A DNA stretch of 13,961 nt from Actinomycetota bacterium (GTDB lineage: Bacteria; Actinomycetota; Acidimicrobiia; Spongiisociales; ZC4RG35), in contig JAKEHF010000210.1 in assembly GCA_022615295.1 (NCBI GenBank), positions 1-13,961 on the forward strand. Reading direction: 5' to 3'. A program made the translations under genes and the position numbers. The notes under the pieces are model-generated. The model was not told the origin of the DNA, ran no database searches, and was given only the letters and a program-made list of their open reading frames with translations. Positions 5,819 to 11,828 of the stretch are shown here, one piece after another (the stretch's first letter is position 1; each line of letters begins with the position of its first letter).

Positions 5819-6709
5819 ATGGCGATAACCGAGTCGGACCCGGTGCAAAGACTTGTCACCACCACGCGGCCGGGAAAGACGCTGGCCCGGCGTTTTGTCG
5901 CCGGGGACACCCTCGAAGACGCGGTGGCCGCGGCCAGGACACTCAACGACTCCGGTGCGGCGGTGTCATTCGACCTGCTCGGGGAGGAGGTGACCAATCG
6001 CGACTCGGCGGTGGTGGCGACCGATGAGTACCTCGACTGTCTGCGTCGGATCGAGAAGGAGGGTCTCGACGCCAACATCTCGGTGAAGCCGACCCAGCTC
6101 GGGTTGGCGATCGATCCCTCGCTGGCTGGGGAGAGCATCGACAGGCTGGCCCGGGCGGCGCTGGTGCTCGACAACACCGTGACTCTCGACATGGAGGACT
6201 CCAGGTACACCCGGGCGACCATCGAGCTGTTCGAGACGGCTCAGCGAGCGCACGGCAACCTGGGGATCGCCATCCAAGCCTATCTGCGACGCTCCCCATC
6301 CGACCTGGAGCGGCTCGTCCCCCTCGGTGGGCACATCAGGCTCTGCAAGGGAGCCTACGTGGAGCCCGAGGAGGTAGCCCTGACGTCGAAGTCCGAGGTG
6401 GACCGAGCTTTCGCAGAACAGCTCAGGGTCCTGATGAGAGCGAGCACCACCACACCGGCGATCGCCACCCACGACTCGGCCCTGGTCGACCTGGCTCGGG
6501 AGTTGGCCGTGGATCGCGGCCAAGCGCCATACGAGTTCCAGATGCTCTACGGGGTCCGTCCCGACCTGCAACGCCGTCTGGTGGCGGAGGGCCATCGTCT
6601 CCGGGTGTATCTGCCTTTCGGATCCGAGTGGTACCCCTATCTGACACGCAGACTCGCCGAGCGGCCCGCCAACGCCTGGTTCTTCGCCCGCGCCATGTTC
6701 GGCCACTGA
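5819..6709 (+). CDS. Proline dehydrogenase (monofunctional; start may be CTG at 5795)
   Basis: This FAD enzyme oxidises proline to P5C and passes electrons to the quinone pool. Numbered from the ATG at 5819 (296 residues), motifs of the PRODH barrel are SVKPTQLG 88-95, DMEDS 124-128, RLCKGAY 174-180, ATHD 216-219, EFQMLYG 239-245, RVYLPFG 262-268, and the proline-binding YLTRRLAERPAN at 274-285. Length matches monofunctional PRODH; the P5C dehydrogenase half of bifunctional PutA is absent and no such gene is nearby. The true start may be 24 bases earlier at CTG 5795: it overlaps the proC stop (CTGA), has GGAGGGGAG 5 bases upstream, and adds LSLFTRVT. With MAITESDPVQRLV this restores the N-terminal helix that precedes the LV-x-x-x-P segment in homologues. 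Co-translation with proC is likely. Confidence 0.94.
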   Translation: MAITESDPVQRLVTTTRPGKTLARRFVAGDTLEDAVAAARTLNDSGAAVSFDLLGEEVTNRDSAVVATDEYLDCLRRIEKEGLDANISVKPTQLGLAIDPSLAGESIDRLARAALVLDNTVTLDMEDSRYTRATIELFETAQRAHGNLGIAIQAYLRRSPSDLERLVPLGGHIRLCKGAYVEPEEVALTSKSEVDRAFAEQLRVLMRASTTTPAIATHDSALVDLARELAVDRGQAPYEFQMLYGVRPDLQRRLVAEGHRLRVYLPFGSEWYPYLTRRLAERPANAWFFARAMFGH

Positions 6710-6714
6710 GCTCC

Positions 6715-6745
6715 TTGACTTCAAGTGCAGTTGATGTCTTAGGGT
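6715..6745 (+). promoter_or_regulatory. MerR-type promoter: TTGACT, 19-base spacer with dyad, TAGGGT
   Basis: A -35 box TTGACT (6715-6720) and a -10 box TAGGGT (6740-6745) are separated by 19 bases, longer than the usual 17. A dyad, ACTTCAAGTG (6718-6727) and CAGTTGATGT (6728-6737), is centred between them; the half-sites agree at 8 of 10 positions. A long spacer with a central dyad is the hallmark of promoters controlled by MerR-family activators, which untwist the DNA when triggered. The -10 lies 7 bases before the ATG at 6753, giving a leaderless transcript. No merR gene is in the window. Confidence 0.5.
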
Positions 6746-6752
6746 GCCGCCC

Positions 6753-7109
6753 ATGGCTGTGTCATCCGAGCTGCTGGCGCGTCTCGCCGCGACCAGGACC
6801 ATCGACCTCATCACCTACGGCCGGAGGACCGGGCTCCCGAGACGCATAGAGATCTGGTGGTTCCATGTCGAGGATCGCTTCGTCATCACGGGCACGCCAG
6901 GTCGTCGCGACTGGCTGGCCAACGTCCGGGCCAATCCCCGGGTGATCGTCAAGGCCGCCGGAGTCGAGCTACCAGGTCTCGCCGTGGAGATAGAGGACGC
7001 CGAGTTCCGTCGGAGGGTGTTCTCGACACCCCACACCAGCTGGTACAGCACACAGGCCCAGCTGGAGGCCCTGGTGGCCACGGCGCCGATGATCGAGGTG
7101 AGTATCTGA
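6753..7109 (+). CDS. Deazaflavin (F420)-dependent nitroreductase-family protein
   Basis: A 118-residue split beta-barrel protein resembling the nitroreductase/Ddn (DUF385-like) family of actinobacteria, members of which reduce quinones, enones or nitroaromatics with F420H2 (some bind other flavins). Visible features: ITYGRRTGLPRRIEIWWFHV (20-39), the 'G-R-x-[ST]-G-x-P-R' pattern of the family; FVITGTPGRRDWLANVRANPRV at 43-64, containing the conserved GTPG-x-RDW-x-AN-x-x-ANP signature; and a short helical C-terminus. It is smaller than Ddn (about 150 residues) and lacks its N-terminal extension. Cofactor identity cannot be read from sequence by eye. The ATG at 6753 is chosen over the in-frame GTG at 6744 because the GTG lies within the -10 box. 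The promoter carries a MerR-type dyad, suggesting induction by oxidative or electrophile stress (inference). Confidence 0.82.
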   Translation: MAVSSELLARLAATRTIDLITYGRRTGLPRRIEIWWFHVEDRFVITGTPGRRDWLANVRANPRVIVKAAGVELPGLAVEIEDAEFRRRVFSTPHTSWYSTQAQLEALVATAPMIEVSI

Positions 7110-7130
7110 GCCCGCTGCTTACATCGCGGT

Positions 7131-8300
7131 GTGTCGGAGCGTCAGCGGGATCTCGACAAGCTTCTGGGGCCTGACAGGAGATCGATCCCGATCCCACGCG
7201 GGCTGTCGGCGGTGGTCGTCGTGGTCGCGGTCGTCGTCCTGTCAACCATGGTCTACCTCTGGCCCCGTGGCGGGACCCCGATCGACCTCGAGGTGATCGG
7301 ATTCGCCGACGAGTCGCCGGCAGCCGAGGTCATCGCCGCCGAGATGGGGCCCTGCTCCTATGCCCCCGACCTCGACTGTCGCACCGTCGAGTTCCGAGTC
7401 GCCACGGGGGAGCATGCTCTCGAGACCGCAATGCTCGAGTTCCCGGACGAGCCGGGGCAACCCGATCTGGCCGTGGGAGACGAGGTCTTCCTCTCCGTGA
7501 TCGAGATGGAGGACGGCACGGTCAGCTTTCAATACGCCGACCGGGACCGAACCACCCTCTTGTTGGTGCTCTCGGTCGTCTTTGCCGCCGCCGTGGTCGG
7601 GCTGGGCCGAATGCGAGGGGTCGCCGCCATCGCGGGCCTGGGGGTCAGCATCGTCGTGCTCGTCTGGTTCATCCTCCCGGCGATCATCGCCGGGCGGGAG
7701 GCCGTCCTGGTCGCGATCACCGGAGGGGCCGCCATCGTCCTCGTCTCGCTCTATCTGGCACACGGGTTCACCCCGCTCACCCATGCCGCCGCCCTGGGCG
7801 CCTTCACGGCCCTAGTGGTCACCGTGACCCTGTCCTGGCTGGTGGTGACGCTCGCCGGTTTCACCGGTCTGGAGGGTGACGAGGCGTTCTTCCTGCTCGC
7901 CCTGCCCGAGATAGACCTACGCGGGCTTCTCCTGGCCGGTGTGGTCCTCGGGGCGCTCGGAGCCCTCGACGATGTGACGGTCACCCAGGCATCGGCGGTG
8001 TGGGAGGTCCGGGAGGCAAACCCTGGGCTCGGCGCCGAAGCCCTCTTCTCGGCGGGGATGAGGGTGGGTCGCAACCACATCGTCTCGACCGTCAACACCC
8101 TTCTCCTCGCCTATGCCGGAGCCTCACTGCCGCTGCTCATACTCTTCTCCCTGTCCGCCCAGGAGCTGGGAGTGGTTGCCAGCTCCGAGGTGCTGGCGGT
8201 CGAGATCGTTCGCACTCTCGTCGGCTCGATCGGTTTGGTGGTGGCGGTGCCGGTGACCACCTGGTTGAGCGCTCGCATCGCGGCGCGCCAGGCCCGATAG
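7131..8300 (+). CDS. YibE/F family integral membrane protein
   Basis: A 389-residue membrane protein. A short basic N-terminus is followed by TM1 (about 25-43), an extracytoplasmic domain (about 46-138) rich in Asp/Glu with two Cys (75 and 83), and then about seven further hydrophobic segments (142-158, 163-186, 190-211, 218-243, 263-280, 320-341, 358-380). The motif GALGALDDVTVTQASAVWEV (274-293), with paired Asp inside a membrane-adjacent helix, is the actinobacterial form of the YibE/F core. The family is known from Lactococcus YibE/YibF but has no firmly established function; export or transport has been suggested. The GTG at 7131 is the chosen start: only 21 bases follow the previous stop, with an imperfect -10 (TACATC, 7120-7125) 5 bases before it and no Shine-Dalgarno. 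The 26-base gap to the next gene includes a separate -10 box. Confidence 0.88.
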   Translation: MSERQRDLDKLLGPDRRSIPIPRGLSAVVVVVAVVVLSTMVYLWPRGGTPIDLEVIGFADESPAAEVIAAEMGPCSYAPDLDCRTVEFRVATGEHALETAMLEFPDEPGQPDLAVGDEVFLSVIEMEDGTVSFQYADRDRTTLLLVLSVVFAAAVVGLGRMRGVAAIAGLGVSIVVLVWFILPAIIAGREAVLVAITGGAAIVLVSLYLAHGFTPLTHAAALGAFTALVVTVTLSWLVVTLAGFTGLEGDEAFFLLALPEIDLRGLLLAGVVLGALGALDDVTVTQASAVWEVREANPGLGAEALFSAGMRVGRNHIVSTVNTLLLAYAGASLPLLILFSLSAQELGVVASSEVLAVEIVRTLVGSIGLVVAVPVTTWLSARIAARQAR

Positions 8301-8311
8301 CGTCTGCCACC

Positions 8312-8317
8312 TACACT
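8312..8317 (+). promoter_or_regulatory. -10 box TACACT, EtfD-like gene
   Basis: TACACT lies 9 bases before the ATG at 8327, in the 26-base gap after the YibE/F stop. The spacing allows a leaderless or near-leaderless transcript. A second hexamer, TAGCGT (8298-8303), begins on the YibE/F TAG stop but is 23 bases from the ATG. Confidence 0.45.
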
Positions 8318-8326
8318 CGCCGGGCC

Positions 8327-10483
8327 ATGTCCTCGATGCGATCCGACCCCCGACGGGCGGTCTCGTCGGTCATAGAGGGGCTGGGTGTGGTCGCCGCAGT
8401 GTCCATCCTGGGTCTGGGTGTCGCCGGGGCACTGGGAGATCATCCCGAGTTCGAGGTGGGGCGTGTCGTCTTCGGCAACGTCCCCGACGTCGTCATCGTC
8501 GTCTTCTACGGAGCGGTGTCCGTCTTTGTGTGGCTGTGCTTCCACTTCTTCGCTCTGAGGGCGGCGAGCTGGGCGCAGGGGGCCGGGGAGAGCCGTCTCG
8601 GCCAGTGGTCTACTCGCATCCGACGTCTCGGACAGGGCCTGTCGATGCGGACGCTGTGGCGGGACCCCCGGGCAGGTCTGATGCACACGATGATCTACGT
8701 TGGGTTTGTCGTCCTCTTCCTAGGGACGGTGACCCTCGAGATCGATCACCTCCTGCCCGCCGGTCTCAAGTTCCTCCGTGGCAACGTCTATCTCGGCTAC
8801 TCGGCCGTCCTCGATCTCGCCTCCCTGGTTTTCCTGGGTGGTCTCGGTCTCGCCTTTCTCGGCCGCTATGTGGTCCCCAGCTGGCGGCTCCGCTCCAAGA
8901 CCAAGCCGGAGGACGCCGTGGTCTTGGCCATCCTGACGGTGATCGGGGTCACCGGGTTGCTGACCGAGGCCGCCCGGATCTCAGTCGACGGCAGACCGGA
9001 CCACGAGGTGTGGTCGTTCGTGGGCTATCCCCTCTCCGCCCTCATCGATCCGGTGTCCGCCGCGGTCTGGCACCGCGGGCTCTGGATCGCCCACGTCGTC
9101 TCCTTTCTCGGGTTCCTCGTGATCCTGCCGGTCACCAAGCTGCGCCACATGGTGACCTCCCCGGTGAACCTCTTTCTCTCCGTACACGACCGGCCGAAGG
9201 GGGCGATGCGGGAGATGCCCAATCTGGCAGAGGCCGAGGACATCGAGACGATCGGGGCCAGTCTGGCCGCCGATCTCACCTGGAAGCAGATCTTCGACAC
9301 CGATGCCTGCACCGTCTGTGGGCGATGCACCGCGGTGTGCCCGGCGAACATCACCGGCAAGCCGCTCGATCCCCGGGAGATGGTGCTCAAGACCGGCGAG
9401 GTCGCCGCTGCCATGGTCGGTCTCCAGGGGCCGGTCGGCTCGACCATGACCGTCGCACCCGGAGGAGAGCTGTTCGAGAGGGTGACGCCCGACGAGGTCT
9501 ACGCCTGCACCACCTGCCGTGCCTGTGACGAGATCTGCCCGGTGGGGATCGAGATCGTCGACCGGATCCTCGACATGAGGCGTTATCTCACCCTCATGGA
9601 GTCGGCCTTCCCCGTCGAGCTGGGAAAGGCATTCGTGGCCATGGAGAACCAGGCGAACCCCTGGGGTATGAGCCAGCAGGCAAGGGGCTCATGGACCGAC
9701 GAGCTCGACTTCGAGGTCCCCAGATTCGACGTCAGTGAGAAGGCCGAGTACTTGTGGTTTGTCGGTTGTGCCGGCTCGTACGACGACCGCAACCGGGCTG
9801 TCTCGGTGGCCCTGGCCCGTCTCCTTCGCGGAGCCGGGATCGACTTCGCCATTCTCGGGATGAACGAGGTGTGCACGGGCGACCCGGCGCGGCGCGCAGG
9901 GAACGAGTTCGTGTTCCAGCAACTCGCAAGTCGGAACGTGGCCACCTTCTCCGAGCTAGGCGTGAAGAAGGTGATCACCCAGTGCGCTCACTGCTTCAAC
10001 ACCATCGCCAACGAGTACCCGCAGTTCGGGGGTGACTACGAGGTGGTCCATCACAGCCAGTTGCTCGCTGAGCTGCTCAACCAGGGCCGGCTGACACCGC
10101 CGCAGAGGGAGGACGGCGCGCCGAAGACGATCTCATATCACGACGCCTGCTACCTCGGTCGACACAACGACGTCTACGCCGCTCCACGCCAGGTAGTGGG
10201 GGCCATCGGAGATGTCGTCGAGATGCCACGTCACGGGACCAGGGCCCTTTGTTGCGGCGCCGGTGGGGCCCGTTTCTGGATGGAGGAGAAGACGGGAAAG
10301 AAAGTGAACGTGGAGCGTGCCGAGGAGGCCCTGGCGACCGAGGCGGACGAGATCGCGGTCGCCTGTCCCTTCTGTTACGTGATGCTCGACGACGGAGTCA
10401 AAGAGCTGGGCAGGGGGGATGTCCCGGTGCGTGACATCGCGATGATCCTGGCCGACGGTCTGGTCGCCACCGATCGAGATTGA
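8327..10483 (+). CDS. EtfD-like ETF:menaquinone oxidoreductase (membrane Fe-S / CCG protein)
   Basis: A 718-residue fusion. Residues 1-285 are a NarI/HdrE-like cytochrome b domain with about six membrane helices and candidate haem ligands His120, His249, His256 and His274. Two 4Fe-4S motifs follow: Cys328-331-334-338 (CTVCGRC...CP) and Cys394-397-400-404 (CTTCRAC...CP). Two Cys-rich CCG domains of the HdrB/HdrD/GlpC type then carry Cys481, Cys516, Cys553-Cys556 and Cys608, Cys642-643, Cys680-Cys683. This architecture matches mycobacterial Rv0338c (EtfD) and the EMO proteins, which take electrons from electron-transfer flavoprotein, reduced by acyl-CoA dehydrogenases, and deliver them to menaquinone. 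No etfAB genes are visible here. The ATG at 8327 is chosen because the frame before it lies inside YibE/F. Its TGA overlaps the TTG of the lipoprotein gene. Other Hdr-like menaquinone reductases remain possible. Confidence 0.87.
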   Translation: MSSMRSDPRRAVSSVIEGLGVVAAVSILGLGVAGALGDHPEFEVGRVVFGNVPDVVIVVFYGAVSVFVWLCFHFFALRAASWAQGAGESRLGQWSTRIRRLGQGLSMRTLWRDPRAGLMHTMIYVGFVVLFLGTVTLEIDHLLPAGLKFLRGNVYLGYSAVLDLASLVFLGGLGLAFLGRYVVPSWRLRSKTKPEDAVVLAILTVIGVTGLLTEAARISVDGRPDHEVWSFVGYPLSALIDPVSAAVWHRGLWIAHVVSFLGFLVILPVTKLRHMVTSPVNLFLSVHDRPKGAMREMPNLAEAEDIETIGASLAADLTWKQIFDTDACTVCGRCTAVCPANITGKPLDPREMVLKTGEVAAAMVGLQGPVGSTMTVAPGGELFERVTPDEVYACTTCRACDEICPVGIEIVDRILDMRRYLTLMESAFPVELGKAFVAMENQANPWGMSQQARGSWTDELDFEVPRFDVSEKAEYLWFVGCAGSYDDRNRAVSVALARLLRGAGIDFAILGMNEVCTGDPARRAGNEFVFQQLASRNVATFSELGVKKVITQCAHCFNTIANEYPQFGGDYEVVHHSQLLAELLNQGRLTPPQREDGAPKTISYHDACYLGRHNDVYAAPRQVVGAIGDVVEMPRHGTRALCCGAGGARFWMEEKTGKKVNVERAEEALATEADEIAVACPFCYVMLDDGVKELGRGDVPVRDIAMILADGLVATDRD

Positions 10484-11010
10484 GGCTCCTCTTCGTCACT
10501 CTCCTGCTGACCGGGTGTCTCCCGCAGGTTTCGGCGCCCTCACCGACCGACCCGCCGGAGATCGAGACCACCACCACGGAGCCGGGGGTGGTCGTCACCA
10601 CGATCACCGCCGCCGAGGGCGCCTCACGTTTCCGAGAGTGTCTCGACTCTCGGGGGATAACGATCGAACCTATCCCATTGGACGCCGCGGGCCATCCCCG
10701 CCTCGACCTGGTGCTCCGAAGCCTCGACTTCACCACGGCGGCCAACGCCGAGGCCTTGGATGTCTGCGCGGTGCATCTGATCAGCGGCGCCCTCGATCTC
10801 GAAGACTCGGCCCTGGTCGGCTCGGGTGTGTTCGAGCTGCTCGATGAGTTCGGGGATTGTGTGCGGGGGCGGGGCGTTCCCGACTTCCCGGCCGTGGTGG
10901 GTGGCTTCAAGGGGATCGGGCCCCCGTTCCCGATCGAGGAGATTCCATACGACGACCCCGATCTGGCGGATGCGGTCGCCGACTGCAGGGCGGTGCTGGC
11001 TGGGGAGTGA
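10480..11010 (+). CDS. Lipoprotein with two Cys-pair repeats
   Basis: A 176-residue predicted lipoprotein of unknown function. The N-terminus MRLLFVTLLLTGC is a very short signal peptide ending in a lipobox (LTGC, Cys13), so the mature protein should be anchored outside the membrane. A Pro/Thr-rich linker (about 14-45) follows. The rest is two similar modules of about 50 residues: F51-x-x-C54 ... C96 and F124-x-x-C127 ... C169. The Cys spacing is exactly 42 in each, with 'RG[IV]' after the first Cys and an Asp/Ala-rich helix before the second. The 'FxxC...RGVPDFP...' pattern is frequent in actinobacterial secreted proteins, where two cysteines probably form a disulfide. The TTG start at 10480 overlaps the EtfD-like TGA stop (TTGA), so coupling is likely. 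Whether it assists that complex is unknown. Confidence 0.78.
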   Translation: MRLLFVTLLLTGCLPQVSAPSPTDPPEIETTTTEPGVVVTTITAAEGASRFRECLDSRGITIEPIPLDAAGHPRLDLVLRSLDFTTAANAEALDVCAVHLISGALDLEDSALVGSGVFELLDEFGDCVRGRGVPDFPAVVGGFKGIGPPFPIEEIPYDDPDLADAVADCRAVLAGE

Positions 11011-11029
11011 ACCAGGGTCGGACCCGTCG

Positions 11030-11035
11030 TACGAT
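11030..11035 (+). promoter_or_regulatory. -10 box TACGAT, clpS
   Basis: TACGAT lies 7 bases before the ATG at 11043, 19 bases after the lipoprotein stop. An earlier in-frame ATG at 11034 overlaps this box and would be lost from a transcript starting near 11042, so 11043 is the preferred start. Confidence 0.5.
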
Positions 11036-11042
11036 GACCTGG

Positions 11043-11327
11043 ATGACGGCCATGCCCACCCCTGTCCTCGTCCCGGGGACGGGCGAGGACCTCGAACTCG
11101 ACCGACCGTGGCTGGTCGTGGTGTGGAACGACCCGGTGAACACGATGTCCTACGTCGTCTATGTGTTTCGCAAGCTGTTCGGGTACGACATCGAGAAGGC
11201 GACCAAACTGATGCTCCAGGTCCACTACGAGGGGCGGGCGATCGTCTCCGACGGTCCACGGGAGAGGGCCGAGGTGGACTGTTATCGGCTCCACAACCAC
11301 GGTCTCTGGGCGACCATCGAGCAATGA
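11043..11327 (+). CDS. clpS: ATP-dependent Clp protease adaptor ClpS
   Basis: A 94-residue adaptor that delivers proteins with N-terminal destabilising residues to ClpA/ClpC-ClpP. Seen: a flexible N-terminal tail (1-20), then WLVVVWNDPVNTM (23-35), where Asn29 and Asp30 match the E. coli ClpS residues that grip the substrate alpha-amino group and Met35 matches the specificity Met. KLMLQVHYEGRAIV (55-68) includes His61, equivalent to the substrate-binding His66. The second acidic residue of the E. coli NDD is Pro here, as is usual in actinobacteria. The stop overlaps the DUF2017 start (ATGA), a conserved actinobacterial pairing. No clp protease gene is in the window. Confidence 0.95.
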   Translation: MTAMPTPVLVPGTGEDLELDRPWLVVVWNDPVNTMSYVVYVFRKLFGYDIEKATKLMLQVHYEGRAIVSDGPRERAEVDCYRLHNHGLWATIEQ

Positions 11328-11779
11328 GCCACTTCAAGACGACGCGTCGGGGGATCGAGGCCAGCTTCAGCGACGCCGAGCGCACGTTCCTCGGTGACGT
11401 GATCCCGCTCCTCGAGGGTCTCGGCCCGACCGGGGACGACCCGGCCGCAGCCCGCCTCACCGTGCCCGTGTACCTTGACGACCCGGTGGCCAACGAGGAG
11501 TGGTGGCGGCTCATGGGCACGGATCTCGAAATGGCACGGGAGGCGGATCGTGGGGTCTTCAGCACCGTCATCGGCTCCCGGCAACCGGTGGTCCTCGACG
11601 ACGCCGACGCCGACGCGGTGCTGCGAGTGCTCAATGAGGCCCGCCTCGTCCTGGGGGCTCGTCTCGGCATCGAGGTCGAGGATGACCATGAGCGTGTGCC
11701 CCCGGAGGAGAGGGCGGCCCTCGACTATCTGGGCTGGGTCGAGGAGGAGCTGATCGACGAGCTGACCCGTCGTCTCTGA
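11324..11779 (+). CDS. DUF2017 family protein
   Basis: A 151-residue, Asp/Glu-rich, mostly helical soluble protein of the DUF2017 family, known chiefly because it is encoded next to clpS across actinobacteria. The pattern fits: an N-terminal strand pair 'FKTTRRGIEASFSDAERTFL' (4-23), an acidic loop, then 'VANEEWWRLMGTDLEMAREADRGVFSTVI' (55-83), and a C-terminal helix bundle with YLGWVEEELIDEL (136-148). There is no catalytic motif or membrane segment. The ATG overlaps the clpS stop by four bases, so translation is coupled and the ratio of the two proteins is probably fixed. A role in ClpS-dependent proteolysis is an inference from this conserved linkage only. Confidence 0.9.
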   Translation: MSHFKTTRRGIEASFSDAERTFLGDVIPLLEGLGPTGDDPAAARLTVPVYLDDPVANEEWWRLMGTDLEMAREADRGVFSTVIGSRQPVVLDDADADAVLRVLNEARLVLGARLGIEVEDDHERVPPEERAALDYLGWVEEELIDELTRRL

Positions 11780-11800
11780 CGCCGCCTCATCCCGGCCGTG

Positions 11801-11828
11801 TAGGTTGGGGACACCCCCGGGGAGACGG
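11801..11828 (+). promoter_or_regulatory. -10 box TAGGTT and Shine-Dalgarno GGGGAG for the eRF1-like gene
   Basis: TAGGTT (11801-11806) lies 22 bases before the ATG at 11829, leaving room for a leader of roughly 16 bases that contains GGGGAG (11819-11824) four bases before the start. This gene thus seems to have a short conventional leader, unlike its leaderless neighbours. A GGGG-ACA-CCCC mini-hairpin (11807-11817) sits in that leader. Confidence 0.45.

Noticed and set aside
8298..8303. TAGCGT on the YibE/F stop as the EtfD-like -10 box
   Set aside because: It is 23 bases from the ATG with no Shine-Dalgarno between; TACACT at 8312-8317 is better placed. Kept only as a possible weak fourth stop/-10 overlap.
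8000..8326. In-frame extension of the EtfD-like gene upstream of ATG 8327
   Set aside because: The extension lies in another frame of the YibE/F gene and encodes Arg/Gly-rich sequence with no family similarity. The family N-terminus and the -10 box fit 8327.
8530..9528. Long open frame (332 codons) inside the EtfD-like gene
   Set aside because: It is Arg/Pro/Gly-rich out-of-frame reading of GC-rich coding DNA, has no recognisable domain, and overlaps a strongly supported gene.
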